Assembly (NCBI GenBank): GCA_947383215.1
Contig: CANDCP010000018.1
Coordinates: 1-52,230 of the forward strand
Direction: 5' to 3'
DNA from: an uncultured Roseburia sp.
GTDB taxonomy: Bacteria > Bacillota > Clostridia > Lachnospirales > Lachnospiraceae
DNA: 52,230 nucleotides
Numbering within the stretch: position 1 is the first letter of the stretch; every line of letters starts with the position of its first letter. Positions 1-7,940 of the stretch are shown here, piece by piece. The notes below the pieces were generated by a model. The model was not told where the DNA came from. It saw only the letters and a list, made by a program, of their open reading frames with translations, and made no database searches. The position numbers were made by a program, and so were the translations under genes.

Positions 1-1311
1 ATCGTAGATCCGACGGGCGAAAAGACGAGCACGACCGTTAAGAACATCGGAGACGAGTATGAGTATCGGATCGGAGACGGAGAGTGGACAGACGGAGACG
101 GAAGCGACGTAGAAGTTCCGGCCGGAGAGACGATAGAGATTCGAAAGAAAGCGACAGAGAGCGCGCCGGAGTCCGAGTCCGTTAAGATCAAGGCAGAGGA
201 TGTAATTACAAAGACACCGGAGGAAACGCCGAAAGCCGGAATTGATTATAAAGCCGAGCAGCTTACGGGTCTTGCGCCGAATGCGGAGTATGTCATTAAA
301 GTCGACGGCAAGACGGTTATCGTGAAAGCGGACGCTGCCGGGAAGACAGATTTAGGTGCATATTACGGCAAGACGATTTCTATCGTTAAGAAGGGCAACG
401 GAACCACGACAGAAGATTCCGCAGAGCAGAAGCTTACGATTTTGGCGAAAGAGACGGCTCCGTCCGACGATCAGTTTGACGTTATGCCGGATGAGAACGG
501 CGGAAATGTCGTAATTAAGAATGTTTCGGCGGATTATGAGTACAGCACGAACAACGGATTGTCCTGGACGACCGGAAGCGGTAAGGATGTGGTTGTACCG
601 GTCGGAACAATCGTTTTAATCCGCAGGAAGGCGACGGCAACTTCGCCTGCATCGGCTACCGTTGTAATTAAGACGACGGCATATCCGACGCTTGCTACGG
701 TGGATAAACAGATTACAGGCACGAACACGGATAAGGGCGACGTGGCGGGGTCTACGTTCGCACCGATCAGCCTGAAGGGGACCGGAAAGAGTAAATCCGT
801 TAAATTGACCTGGAAGAAGGTCAAAGACGCGACCGGTTATATTGTGTACGGTTCTGCCTGCGGTAAAGATAATAAGATGGTGAAGCTTACAACGTTGGGA
901 GCTTCCAAAAAATCTTATACCGTAAAGAAATTAAAAGGAAATACATACTACAAATATATGGTTGTAGCATATAAGACAATTGACGGAAAGGATTATGTTA
1001 TATCAAAATCTAAAGTTGCCCATGTGTCGACAACCCAGAAAGCGAAGTATGGAAATCCGAAAAAGATAAGCATAAAGAAAACGAAAGTAACGATTAAGAA
1101 GGGCAAGAAAAAGACAATTAAGCCGAAGCTTGTCCTTACAAAGAAAAAAATGCGCAAGCATATCGCAAAATTCCGTTACGAAAGCGCAGACCCGACAGTT
1201 GCAACGGTCACAAAGAAAGGCGTTGTCAAGGGAGTGAAAAAAGGAAAGACGTATGTATACGTATATGCGCAGAACGGGGTTTATAAAAAAATAAAAGTTA
1301 CGGTAAAGTAA
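1..1311 (+). CDS. Secreted/surface repeat protein, C-terminal part (5' end outside window)
   Basis: The frame is open from base 1, so the gene starts upstream; about 436 residues are visible. Two copies of a roughly 50-residue module are seen, one in the first 60 residues and one around residues 170-220. Both have a Tyr-Glu-Tyr-Ser/Arg strand, a Gly-Trp-Thr turn and a 'VPxGxxxxIRxKAT' ending. A fibronectin-III-like stretch follows (about residues 258-345, with 'VKLTWKKVKDATGYIVYG'). The last 85 residues are Lys-rich and Big_2/Ig-like, with 'SADPTVATVTKKGVVKG'. This architecture is typical of cell-wall-associated or secreted proteins of Clostridia. No LPxTG-type anchor is present at the C-terminus, so attachment may lie in the missing N-terminal part or be non-covalent. 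Enzymatic function cannot be judged. It is unrelated to the B12 operon downstream. Confidence 0.8.
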   Translation: MVDPTGEKTSTTVKNIGDEYEYRIGDGEWTDGDGSDVEVPAGETIEIRKKATESAPESESVKIKAEDVITKTPEETPKAGIDYKAEQLTGLAPNAEYVIKVDGKTVIVKADAAGKTDLGAYYGKTISIVKKGNGTTTEDSAEQKLTILAKETAPSDDQFDVMPDENGGNVVIKNVSADYEYSTNNGLSWTTGSGKDVVVPVGTIVLIRRKATATSPASATVVIKTTAYPTLATVDKQITGTNTDKGDVAGSTFAPISLKGTGKSKSVKLTWKKVKDATGYIVYGSACGKDNKMVKLTTLGASKKSYTVKKLKGNTYYKYMVVAYKTIDGKDYVISKSKVAHVSTTQKAKYGNPKKISIKKTKVTIKKGKKKTIKPKLVLTKKKMRKHIAKFRYESADPTVATVTKKGVVKGVKKGKTYVYVYAQNGVYKKIKVTVK

Positions 1312-1331
1312 CGGAAGGAACTTTTTGACAG

Positions 1332-1384
1332 GAGGGGGCCGTCGCTTTGGCAGATTTAATCTGCCGGGGCTGCGGCCTCTTTGT
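1332..1384 (+). terminator. Hairpin, probable terminator of the surface-protein gene
   Basis: A GC-rich outer stem (GAGG..GGCCG with CGGCCTC) encloses an inner stem GGCAGATT/AATCTGCC. It is followed by the short T-rich run CTCTTTGT. It lies 20 bases after the stop codon. The T-run is short, so termination strength is uncertain. A second small hairpin, AACCGG/CCGGTT (1400-1418), followed by GCGGTTTTT, lies just downstream and may assist. Confidence 0.5.
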
Positions 1385-1416
1385 CGGTGCGTATGGGGAA
1401 ACCGGAAATTAACCGG

Positions 1417-1445
1417 TTGCGGTTTTTGACAGATAATGTTATACT
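1417..1445 (+). promoter_or_regulatory. Promoter of the cobalamin operon (extended -10)
   Basis: TTGCGG at 1417-1422 is separated by 17 nt from TATACT at 1440-1445. The -10 is preceded by TG at the right place (TGTTATACT), giving an extended -10. Transcription would start around 1451-1453, about 12 nt before the riboswitch P1 helix. The -35 is weak, matching TTG only. The hairpin AACCGG/CCGGTT (1400-1418) overlaps the -35. Confidence 0.55.
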
Positions 1446-1463
1446 CATTTCAGAAAATTCAAA

Positions 1464-1638
1464 TAAAAAGGTGCCCAATGCGGTTTCGCCGTGGTTTGGG
1501 ATAATAGGGAACCGGGTGTGAGTCCCGGACGATCCCGTCGCTGTGTAAGCGGAGCATTTTTCTTGCCGGATGGCAGTCACTGTGAAAATGGGAAGACGAA
1601 AAATGTGTCGATGCGAAGTCAGAAGACCTGCCTTTTTA
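1464..1638 (+). ncRNA. Cobalamin (adenosylcobalamin-type) riboswitch aptamer
   Basis: The sequence carries the hallmarks of the cobalamin aptamer in order. These are the GGTGCC opening, the conserved block with AATAGGGAAxxxGGTG and GTCCCGGACGATCCCGTCGCTGT (about 1500-1544), the GTCACTGTGAAAATGGGAAG block (about 1576-1595), and the B12 box GCGAAGTCAGAAGACCTGCC (1614-1632). P1 closes by perfect pairing of TAAAAAGG (1464-1471) with CCTTTTTA (1631-1638). A 9-bp P13-like stem follows at 1643-1651/1661-1669 with loop TTTAAAAGG, the position of the kissing loop. It precedes the cobalt-uptake and B12 biosynthesis operon, as expected for feedback repression by cobalamin. Confidence 0.95.
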
Positions 1639-1642
1639 TGGG

Positions 1643-1669
1643 ACGCGTTCGTTTAAAAGGCGGATGCGT
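1643..1669 (+). promoter_or_regulatory. P13-like hairpin of the cobalamin riboswitch
   Basis: ACGCGTTCG (1643-1651) pairs with CGGATGCGT (1661-1669), with two G-U wobbles and a 9-nt loop at 1652-1660. In class I cobalamin riboswitches, a hairpin directly after the aptamer supplies the loop that kisses L5 and couples ligand binding to expression. The kissing partner was not resolved by eye. Confidence 0.6.
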
Positions 1670-1683
1670 GTATGATAAGGACT

Positions 1684-1793
1684 GCGGTGAACAGACACTT
1701 ATAAACGGGCTTTGAAAAAGGCTTGTTTTTGATACGATAAAGAGCAAGATCTGTCTGTTCGCTGCGGTGAGGCGATACAGACGGATCTTTTTT
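1684..1793 (+). terminator. Riboswitch expression platform: antiterminator versus intrinsic terminator
   Basis: The terminator stem runs from AAGATC (1746-1751) to GATCTT (1784-1789), with an inner GTCTGT/ACAGAC and TCGC/GCGA pairing, and ends in TTTTTT. A 13-bp alternative helix exists: 1684-1696 (GCGGTGAACAGAC) pairs without a bulge to 1753-1765 (GTCTGTTCGCTGC). It would consume the 5' arm of the terminator. The two structures are mutually exclusive, so the platform works by transcription attenuation. Cobalamin binding presumably favours the terminator. Confidence 0.85.
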
Positions 1794-1816
1794 ATTATGA
1801 ACGGATGAGGAGCAGT

Positions 1817-2584
1817 ATGCAGATAGATCGTTATGCTTATCGGTCAAATGTGAATAGCTGGAATGCAGGTTTTAAGGTACTGCTTTCCATAGGGACGCTG
1901 TGCATGGTAATTGCGTTCGATGAGGTAATGGTTTCTCTCTTTGTCATAATGTCTTTGGGGGCGTTTACGCTCGGCGTCGGAAAAACGCCGGTTCGTGTGT
2001 ATCTCCGTTTTATGAGCGTCCCGCTGGCATTTATGATTTGCAGCGGCATTGCGATTGCGGCGCAGTTTTCGTCCCTTCCTTCAGGCGAATGGAATATTTC
2101 GGCGCACTTTTTTTATCTGTGTCTGACAAAATCCGGCATAAAGCTTGCGGTTCAGGTTTCTGTCAAAGCGATCGCCGGCATGAGCGCCGTCTATATGATG
2201 GCGTTTTCCACACCGATGCATGAAATCATAGGCGTCATGCAGAAGATACGTTTGCCGGGGTTGTTAATTGAGTTAATGAACCTGATCTACCGCTACATAT
2301 TTATTTTATTTGACGTTGCAGCCGAAATGCAGACGGCGGCCAGGGCGAGATTAGGCTATCAGTCTTTTCGAAAGTCGCTCAGGACGTTTGCGTTAATTGC
2401 CGGGAGTTTGTTTGTCGTTTCGCTGAGAAAAGCGAACGCATATTATGACGCGCTTTTATCGAGAGGCTATGACGGGAAAATTGAATTTTTGACGGAGAAG
2501 AAACGCCTGAAAGCCTGGCAGGCTGCGGGAGGCGCGATTTATTTTACGGCGGTAATCCTGATTTGGCGGTTTTGCAAGAGATAG
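1817..2584 (+). CDS. cbiQ: Cobalt ECF transporter transmembrane (T) component CbiQ
   Basis: This 255-residue protein is a polytopic membrane protein with about five hydrophobic segments (about 19-60, 65-90, 110-140 and 235-255 are visible). It carries the family feature of short cytoplasmic charged helices, with 'ARARLGYQSFRKSLRTF' and 'ALLSRGYDGKIEF' around residues 175-220. These correspond to the Ala-Arg-Gly-like coupling motifs that contact the ATPase. The ATG at 1817 is preferred over the in-frame ATG at 1805, because GAGGA (1807-1811) sits at proper spacing before it. It couples CbiO ATP hydrolysis to the CbiM/N substrate module for Co2+ uptake. The gene order Q-O-M-N differs from the common M-N-Q-O. 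It is the first gene behind the riboswitch. Confidence 0.93.
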   Translation: MQIDRYAYRSNVNSWNAGFKVLLSIGTLCMVIAFDEVMVSLFVIMSLGAFTLGVGKTPVRVYLRFMSVPLAFMICSGIAIAAQFSSLPSGEWNISAHFFYLCLTKSGIKLAVQVSVKAIAGMSAVYMMAFSTPMHEIIGVMQKIRLPGLLIELMNLIYRYIFILFDVAAEMQTAARARLGYQSFRKSLRTFALIAGSLFVVSLRKANAYYDALLSRGYDGKIEFLTEKKRLKAWQAAGGAIYFTAVILIWRFCKR

Positions 2585-2624
2585 CCGGATGAGAGACGCC
2601 GGTTGGAGCGAGGCGGGAGGCAAT

Positions 2625-3467
2625 ATGAAACAGCCCTTGTTGTCAGTAAAAAATTTATATTATTCATATGGAGAGAAGGCGGCTTTAAGCAACGTAAGTT
2701 TAGAGATTTTTCAGGGAGAGAAGATTGCGGTTATGGGCTCGAACGGAGCCGGAAAATCTACGTTTTTTTTGAATTTGAACGGAGTGCTGAAGCCGGATGC
2801 GGGCGGGATTTTTTTTCAGGGAAAAAAGATTGAAAAAAAGGGGCTTAGAGAGCTGAGAAGGCGGGTCGGATTTGTGTTTCAGGATGCGGACAGCCAGATT
2901 ATCGCCCCAACGGTAGCGGCCGAGATCTCTTTTGGGCCAATGAATCTGAATCTTTCCGGGGCAGAGGTTGAAAAGAGAGTGGAAGATTCAATTGCGTATA
3001 TGGATCTGGGAGATTTAAGGGGTCGTCCGCCGCATTATTTAAGCGGAGGGGAGAAAAAACGTGTCAGTATTGCCGATATTCTGGCGATGGAGACGGAAAT
3101 TATGATTTTTGACGAGCCGATGGCCGCGTTAGATCCGGTAAATTCCGAAAACGTGGAGGAAATATTAAACCGTCTTCACAGAGACGGGAGAACGCTTTTG
3201 ATCGCGACGCACGACGTAAATTTTGCATACCGGTACGCGGACAGGATTGTCGTATTTTCGGAGGGACGAATCATTGCCGACGGAGCTCCGGTTGAAATTT
3301 TTCGGGAAGAAGAGGTTTTAGAGCGGGCGCATTTAAAGCAGCCCGGGGCAATGATAGTCTGGGACGCATTATGCGCGGCGGGGATTGTATCAAACCGGGA
3401 GGCTTATCCGGTTACATTTGAGCAGGCGGCAGAGGAGATTGCACGCATAGGAGAAGGGAGATCTTGA
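2625..3467 (+). CDS. cbiO: Cobalt ECF transporter ATPase CbiO
   Basis: This 280-residue ABC ATPase has Walker A GSNGAGKST (about residue 37), a Q-loop 'FVFQDADSQI', the signature LSGGEKKRVSIA, Walker B 'EIMIFDEPMAALDP' and a switch His in 'LIATHDVNFAYRYADRIVV'. The C-terminal tail after about residue 225 is the short extension usual in CbiO/EcfA proteins. The start at 2625 has GGGAGG about 8 nt upstream; an earlier in-frame ATG at 2589 lacks a binding site. It powers cobalt uptake at the inner face of the membrane with CbiQ (upstream) and CbiM/CbiN (downstream). Its stop is 3 nt before the cbiM start. Confidence 0.95.
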   Translation: MKQPLLSVKNLYYSYGEKAALSNVSLEIFQGEKIAVMGSNGAGKSTFFLNLNGVLKPDAGGIFFQGKKIEKKGLRELRRRVGFVFQDADSQIIAPTVAAEISFGPMNLNLSGAEVEKRVEDSIAYMDLGDLRGRPPHYLSGGEKKRVSIADILAMETEIMIFDEPMAALDPVNSENVEEILNRLHRDGRTLLIATHDVNFAYRYADRIVVFSEGRIIADGAPVEIFREEEVLERAHLKQPGAMIVWDALCAAGIVSNREAYPVTFEQAAEEIARIGEGRS

Positions 3468-3469
3468 TA

Positions 3470-4216
3470 ATGACAAAAACACAGAAAAGGATATTAAAGT
3501 TCAGTATCGCATTTGCGTTAGCGTTTTCCGTTTGCCCGACGGTCAGCGCAATGCATATTATGGAGGGTTATCTGCCGCCGGCTTTTTGTATTGCCTGGGG
3601 AGTTATCTGCGTTCCGTTTGTGGTAAAGGGATTTTATGTAATCAGGAAAATAATTACGGAAAACCGGAAGGCAGTTACGGTACTGGCAATGGCGGGCGCG
3701 TATATTTTTGTAATTTCCGCGCTTAAGATCCCGTCCGTAACCGGAAGCTGTTCGCATATGACGGGAACCGGACTGGGGGCAATTCTTTTCGGATCCTGTA
3801 CGGTCAGTATTCTTGGAATGATTGTTTTGATATTTCAGGCAATTTTGCTTGCGCACGGGGGATTGACAACGCTGGGGGCCAATATCTTTTCAATGGCGAT
3901 TGCGGGGCCGTTTGTGTCTTACGCGGTATACGCGATTTGTAAAAAATGCCGGATGAACCGGAATATGGGCGTGTTTCTGGCCGCAATGCTCGGCGATTTA
4001 TTTACCTACTGCGTGACGAGCGTCCAGCTGGCGCTTACGTATCAGAAAGAAGGCGGTTCCGTTTTATCGTCTGCGGCGGAATTTTTTGGAGTGTTTGTGC
4101 CGACGCAGCTGCCGCTTGCGGTTGTAGAGGGATTGTTGACCGTTATGATCATGATGGCATTGGAGAATTATGCGAAGCCGGAGCTAAAGGCAATCGGTTT
4201 TGAAAAGTCGGTATAG
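3470..4216 (+). CDS. cbiM: Cobalt ECF transporter substrate-binding membrane protein CbiM
   Basis: This 248-residue protein starts with a hydrophobic segment that looks like a cleavable signal peptide ending at 'TVSA'. The mature N-terminus would then be MHIMEGYLPP. In CbiM/NikM proteins this Met-His start places a conserved His2 as a metal ligand, so cleavage before it is expected. Further family motifs are 'SALKIPSVTGSCSHMTGTGLGAILFG' (residues about 80-105, with the conserved His), 'LLAHGGLTTLGANIFSMAIAGPF' and several transmembrane helices. It forms the S component for Co2+ with CbiN. A TTG six bases upstream (3464) could be an alternative start. Confidence 0.95.
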   Translation: MTKTQKRILKFSIAFALAFSVCPTVSAMHIMEGYLPPAFCIAWGVICVPFVVKGFYVIRKIITENRKAVTVLAMAGAYIFVISALKIPSVTGSCSHMTGTGLGAILFGSCTVSILGMIVLIFQAILLAHGGLTTLGANIFSMAIAGPFVSYAVYAICKKCRMNRNMGVFLAAMLGDLFTYCVTSVQLALTYQKEGGSVLSSAAEFFGVFVPTQLPLAVVEGLLTVMIMMALENYAKPELKAIGFEKSV

Positions 4217-4226
4217 GAGGAGCGAG

Positions 4227-4544
4227 ATGAAGAGAGAAGGAAAAATTGCCGTTATATTATTCGTCATGGTGATCGCAATTGTTGCGATTCCGCTGTTTGC
4301 GCTGAAAGGAGCCGAATTTGGCGGTTCGGACGATGCGGGGAGCCAAAAGGTGGAAGAATTGACAGGAGAGTATGAGCCGTGGTTTACGCCTGTATTTGAA
4401 ACTGCCCTAAACGGTGAAATACCGGGAGAGGTAGAGAGTCTTTTATTTTGCGTACAGACGGGAATCGGCGTTGGCGTTGTCGCGTTTTTAATGGGCAGAT
4501 TTGTGGAGCGTAAAAAGTATGAAAAGAGCGATTCTTCTTGTTAG
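4227..4544 (+). CDS. cbiN: Cobalt transport accessory protein CbiN
   Basis: This 105-residue protein has two transmembrane segments (about 6-28 and 78-97). The loop between them is extracytoplasmic and contains 'FGGSDDAGSQKVEEL' and 'YEPWFTPVFE', the CbiN pattern. It is needed together with CbiM for efficient Co2+ uptake. The start at 4227 follows AGGAGGAGCGAG. The end overlaps cbiK by 26 nt, which suggests translational coupling. Confidence 0.92.
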   Translation: MKREGKIAVILFVMVIAIVAIPLFALKGAEFGGSDDAGSQKVEELTGEYEPWFTPVFETALNGEIPGEVESLLFCVQTGIGVGVVAFLMGRFVERKKYEKSDSSC

Positions 4545-5286
4545 TTTTGGCACCAGCTACCGGGACGCAAGGGAGGGCAGTCTGGAAAATATCAGAAAAG
4601 ACTTGGAGCAAAGCGGAAAAATTCCGGTATATCAGGCTTATACAAGCGGAATGATTATTCGCAAGCTGTCTTCCCGCGGGGTTTTTATCGATACGGTGGA
4701 CGAGGCGTTGACGAGAATACTCGAAAATCACGTCAGGCGCCTGTATGTCCTTCCCACGCATATGATCCCCGGAATAGAGTACCGGAAAATGCTTGAGATT
4801 TTAAGCGGCTATAAAAAATATTTTGAAGAGATGAAGGTCGCAGGGCCGGTTCTGAATGAAAAAGAGGATTGCGCAAGGCTGCTTCCGTGTCTGCAGTCTG
4901 TTTTAAAATTTGAGCCGCAGTGCGAATATATTCTGATGGGACACGGGACGCGGGATCGCTCGAATATCCGTTATCTTCAGATGAATCGGGCGTTTGAGGA
5001 GGCGGGGCTTACAAACGTACATATTGCGTCGGTAGAGGGCGAGCCCGATTTGGCGGGCGCGCTGAAGTATTTGCAGAGCGCAGGGAAAACTGGTAAAGTA
5101 ATTGTACACCCCTTTATGGTAGTAGCGGGCGATCATGCGAGAAACGATATGGCGGGGGAGGAAAACTCTTACGTGACGGTATTAAAAAACGCGGGGTATC
5201 CGGTCGAGGCGATTGTAAAGGGGCTGGGCGAATATCCACAATTCCGAAGGATTTATGTGGATAAATTAGAGAAGCTGATGATATAA
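4519..5286 (+). CDS. cbiK: Anaerobic (class II) cobaltochelatase CbiK
   Basis: At 255 residues it has the usual CbiK length. It starts 'RAILLVSFGTSYRDAREGSLENI', the CbiK signature. It has the two expected catalytic His regions: 'LMGHGTRD' (His about 142) and 'VVAGDHARNDMAG' (His about 205). It inserts Co2+ into sirohydrochlorin/factor II without ATP, in the cytoplasm, at the entry of the early-cobalt (anaerobic) pathway. The position straight after the cobalt transporter fits this. There is no N-terminal export signal, so it is the cytoplasmic form rather than a periplasmic CbiKP. It overlaps cbiN. Confidence 0.93.
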   Translation: MKRAILLVSFGTSYRDAREGSLENIRKDLEQSGKIPVYQAYTSGMIIRKLSSRGVFIDTVDEALTRILENHVRRLYVLPTHMIPGIEYRKMLEILSGYKKYFEEMKVAGPVLNEKEDCARLLPCLQSVLKFEPQCEYILMGHGTRDRSNIRYLQMNRAFEEAGLTNVHIASVEGEPDLAGALKYLQSAGKTGKVIVHPFMVVAGDHARNDMAGEENSYVTVLKNAGYPVEAIVKGLGEYPQFRRIYVDKLEKLMI

Positions 5287-5312
5287 GTGGAGAAAGTGCG
5301 GCAGGGACAAAG

Positions 5313-6020
5313 ATGGCGGGAATTTTATATGGGGTCGGAGTGGGACCGGGAGATCCGGAGCTGCTTACCATCAAAGCGGCCAGAATTTTAAAGACGTGCG
5401 ATGTAATTGGGATTCCGACGGCGGATCGGACGCGCTGCGCGGCGTTTCGCATTGCGTGCAAGGCGGTGCCGGATATCGAAAAGAAGCCGGTAGCTGCGGT
5501 TTCGATTCCGATGACGACAGATATAGATAAATTGAATTTGGCCTATGACAGAGGCTGTGAAGTTTTGTCGAAGGAGTTAGACGCGGGAAAATCCGTTGCG
5601 TTTGTGAACCTGGGCGATCCGTCGGTTTACGGGACGTATATGGAGCTTCACGGGAGGATGGCGGCGCGCGGATATTGCGCGAGGCTGGTAAGCGGCGTGC
5701 CTTCTTTTTGCGCGGCGGCGTCCGCGCTTGGGATTCCTCTGGCGTCAAAAAAAGAACAGCTTCATATTCTGCCCGGCTGTTATGAGAGCCAGGAAGTGGA
5801 ATTGTATCCGGGAACGCGGGTTTTGATGAAGTCGGGCGGGAAAATTTCTCAGGTAAAACAAAAGCTTGTGGATTTGGAGGAATCGGGAAAGATAAACGCA
5901 GGCGCGGTTGTAAATTGCGGGATGGAAAACGAAGTGATTTGCCGTGATATCCGCGATTTGGATGAGGACGCCGGTTATTTCACGACGATCATTGTAAAGG
6001 AAACATGGAGCGATATATAA
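5313..6020 (+). CDS. cbiL: Cobalt-factor II C20-methyltransferase CbiL
   Basis: This 235-residue protein belongs to the tetrapyrrole methylase family. The N-terminal SAM loop is 'GILYGVGVGPGDPELLTIKAARIL', a second motif is 'VAFVNLGDPSVYGTYMEL' (about 95-110), and a third is 'SGVPSFCAAASALGIPLA' (about 128-145). This combination and the 'ADRTRCAAFRIA' region identify the C20 enzyme rather than the C11 or C17 ones found later in the operon. It adds the first corrin-specific methyl group. It overlaps cbiD by 16 nt. Confidence 0.93.
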   Translation: MAGILYGVGVGPGDPELLTIKAARILKTCDVIGIPTADRTRCAAFRIACKAVPDIEKKPVAAVSIPMTTDIDKLNLAYDRGCEVLSKELDAGKSVAFVNLGDPSVYGTYMELHGRMAARGYCARLVSGVPSFCAAASALGIPLASKKEQLHILPGCYESQEVELYPGTRVLMKSGGKISQVKQKLVDLEESGKINAGAVVNCGMENEVICRDIRDLDEDAGYFTTIIVKETWSDI

Positions 6021-7177
6021 AGAAAAATCAGAAAAATTTAAAGTGCGGCGTTACCACCGGGACATGCGCCGCCGCCGCGGCAAAGGCTGCGGCGTCTTGC
6101 CTTTTGCTCGGCATTTGTCCGGAGTATGTACAGATAGATACGCCTAAGGGAGTTACCGTAAAGCTTCCGGTCAGTCTTGTCCTTAAAAATGCGCGGGAAG
6201 CGGTTTACGCGGTGCAAAAAGAGAGCGGGGACGACCCTGACGTGACGAATCACTGTAAGATTTGCGTGTCCGTATTGAGGGTGAAGGACAAGACGAGGGA
6301 GAAAAATTCATTTTCAGACGGGCGGTATCCGAACCTGACGTTGGAAGGAGGCGCCGGCGTCGGAAGAGCGACAAGGGAAGGGCTCGAGCTTGAAGTCGGG
6401 CAGGCGGCGATTAACGTGACGCCGAGAAATATGATTTTTGGGGCGGTCGGGGAGATCTGTGATCTGGCGGAGTGCGCGGAGGAGCTTTTGATTACGGTCA
6501 GCGTGCCCGAGGGGGAGGCGCTGGCCAAAAGAACGTTTAATCCGAAGCTTGGAATCATCGGGGGTATTTCTATTTTGGGAACCAGCGGTATATTGGAGCC
6601 TATGAGTGAAAAGGCGATTCTTGATACCATAGAGCTTCAGATCCGGCAGTTATCCGCGCAGGGAAAAAGAAGCCTGCTTGTAACGCCCGGAAACTACGGG
6701 CAGAATTTTGCCGAGAGCTTCTTGAAGTTAGATTTGCGGGAGAGCGTTAAGTGCAGTAATTTCATCGGAGATACGCTTGACCTTGCGGTTTCCTACGGTA
6801 TGGAAAAGCTGCTTTTGGTGGGAAATATCGGTAAGCTGGTAAAGCTGGCGGCCAATATTATGAATACGCATTCGAAAACCGCGGACGCGAGGCGCGAGAT
6901 CCTGGCGCTGCATACGTGTCTGTGCGGCGGCAGCCGGGAGATGGCGCAAAAGATTATGTCCTGTACAGGCGCCGAGGAGATCCTTTTGTATCTTGAAGAG
7001 TGGCGGCTAAGGGACGAGGTAATGAAAAGCATCTGCCGCAAGATAGAGGAGAATGTAAGAAACAGGGTTGGCGGCGATATGAAGTTCGGCGTAATTTTGT
7101 TTTCAGAGAAATTCGGCCTGCTGGGACAGACGGCAGACGCACAGGAACTGTTATCGGAGAGAGTAAAGAGAGGGTAG
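6005..7177 (+). CDS. cbiD: Cobalt-precorrin-5B C1-methyltransferase CbiD
   Basis: This 390-residue protein has the typical CbiD start: 'LKCGVTTGTCAAAAAKAA', then 'VQIDTPKGVTVKLPV' and 'SGDDPDVTNH'. It also has 'GGAGVGRATREGLELEVGQAAINVTPRNMI', followed by the 'ISILGTSGILEPMSEKA' motif. It methylates C1 in the anaerobic route, after ring contraction and CbiG action. The last 30 residues carry 'GVILFSEKFGLLGQTADA', a C-terminal pattern seen in clostridial CbiD. It overlaps cbiL and is separated from cbiF by 4 nt. Confidence 0.95.
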   Translation: MERYIKKNQKNLKCGVTTGTCAAAAAKAAASCLLLGICPEYVQIDTPKGVTVKLPVSLVLKNAREAVYAVQKESGDDPDVTNHCKICVSVLRVKDKTREKNSFSDGRYPNLTLEGGAGVGRATREGLELEVGQAAINVTPRNMIFGAVGEICDLAECAEELLITVSVPEGEALAKRTFNPKLGIIGGISILGTSGILEPMSEKAILDTIELQIRQLSAQGKRSLLVTPGNYGQNFAESFLKLDLRESVKCSNFIGDTLDLAVSYGMEKLLLVGNIGKLVKLAANIMNTHSKTADARREILALHTCLCGGSREMAQKIMSCTGAEEILLYLEEWRLRDEVMKSICRKIEENVRNRVGGDMKFGVILFSEKFGLLGQTADAQELLSERVKRG

Positions 7178-7181
7178 AAAG

Positions 7182-7940
7182 ATGGTGCATTTTGTGGGAG
7201 CGGGCCCGGGGGCCGTGGATTTAATTACCGTACGCGGGCTTCATTATCTGGAGGAGGCGGATGTGATTATTTACGCGGGTTCGCTCGTCAATCCGAAGCT
7301 TTTGGAATATGCAAAGCCGTCCTGTGAAATCTATGACAGCGCCCGCATGAGTCTGGAGCAGATTGTCCGGGTTATGGAGGAGGCGGAGAAGAACAGAGAG
7401 ACGACGGTTCGGCTGCATACCGGCGACCCCTCGATTTACGGCGCGATACGCGAACAGATGGAGGAGTTGAAAAAAAGACAGATTGAATTTGATATTTGTC
7501 CGGGCGTCAGCGCAATGTCGGGGGCGGCGGCCTCCCTGCAGGCGGAGTACACGCTGCCCGGGGTATCCCAGAGTATTATTATATCCCGCGCCCAGGGCAG
7601 AACCGGCGTGCCGGAGACGGAGGCGCTTAGAGAACTGGCCGTTCACCAGACCACAATGATTCTGTTTTTGTCCTCGGGGCTTGCGGATAAGGCGAGGGAT
7701 GAACTTCTTTTGGGGGGATATGACCCCGCTACGCCCGTGGCCGTGGTCTATAAGGCAACCTGGCCGGAGGAGAAAATACTGCGCACAACTTTGGAGCGTG
7801 TTGCAGAAGATATGGAGCGGGAGGGGATCAGGAAGACGGCGTTGATAATTGTCGGAAATGTTCTGGGAGAGCAGTACGCCAGATCGAAATTGTACGACGC
7901 CGCGTTTACGACAGAGTTCCGGAGAGGAATAGAAGAATGA
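7182..7940 (+). CDS. cbiF: Cobalt-precorrin-4 C11-methyltransferase CbiF
   Basis: This 252-residue tetrapyrrole methylase has 'VHFVGAGPGAVDLITVRG' at its N-terminus. The C11-enzyme hallmark 'ADVIIYAGSLVNPKLLEYA' and 'VRLHTGDPSIYGAIREQMEEL' follow (about 75-95), then 'CPGVSAMSGAAASLQAEYTLPGVSQSIIISRAQGRT'. It methylates C11 after ring contraction. It overlaps cbiG by 4 nt (ATGA). The CobM name applies to the aerobic counterpart. Confidence 0.95.
   Translation: MVHFVGAGPGAVDLITVRGLHYLEEADVIIYAGSLVNPKLLEYAKPSCEIYDSARMSLEQIVRVMEEAEKNRETTVRLHTGDPSIYGAIREQMEELKKRQIEFDICPGVSAMSGAAASLQAEYTLPGVSQSIIISRAQGRTGVPETEALRELAVHQTTMILFLSSGLADKARDELLLGGYDPATPVAVVYKATWPEEKILRTTLERVAEDMEREGIRKTALIIVGNVLGEQYARSKLYDAAFTTEFRRGIEE

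Noticed and set aside
1426-1445. Consensus TTGACA at 1426 as -35 for the TATACT at 1440
   Set aside because: The spacer is only 8 nt. The extended -10 with TTGCGG at 17 nt upstream fits better.
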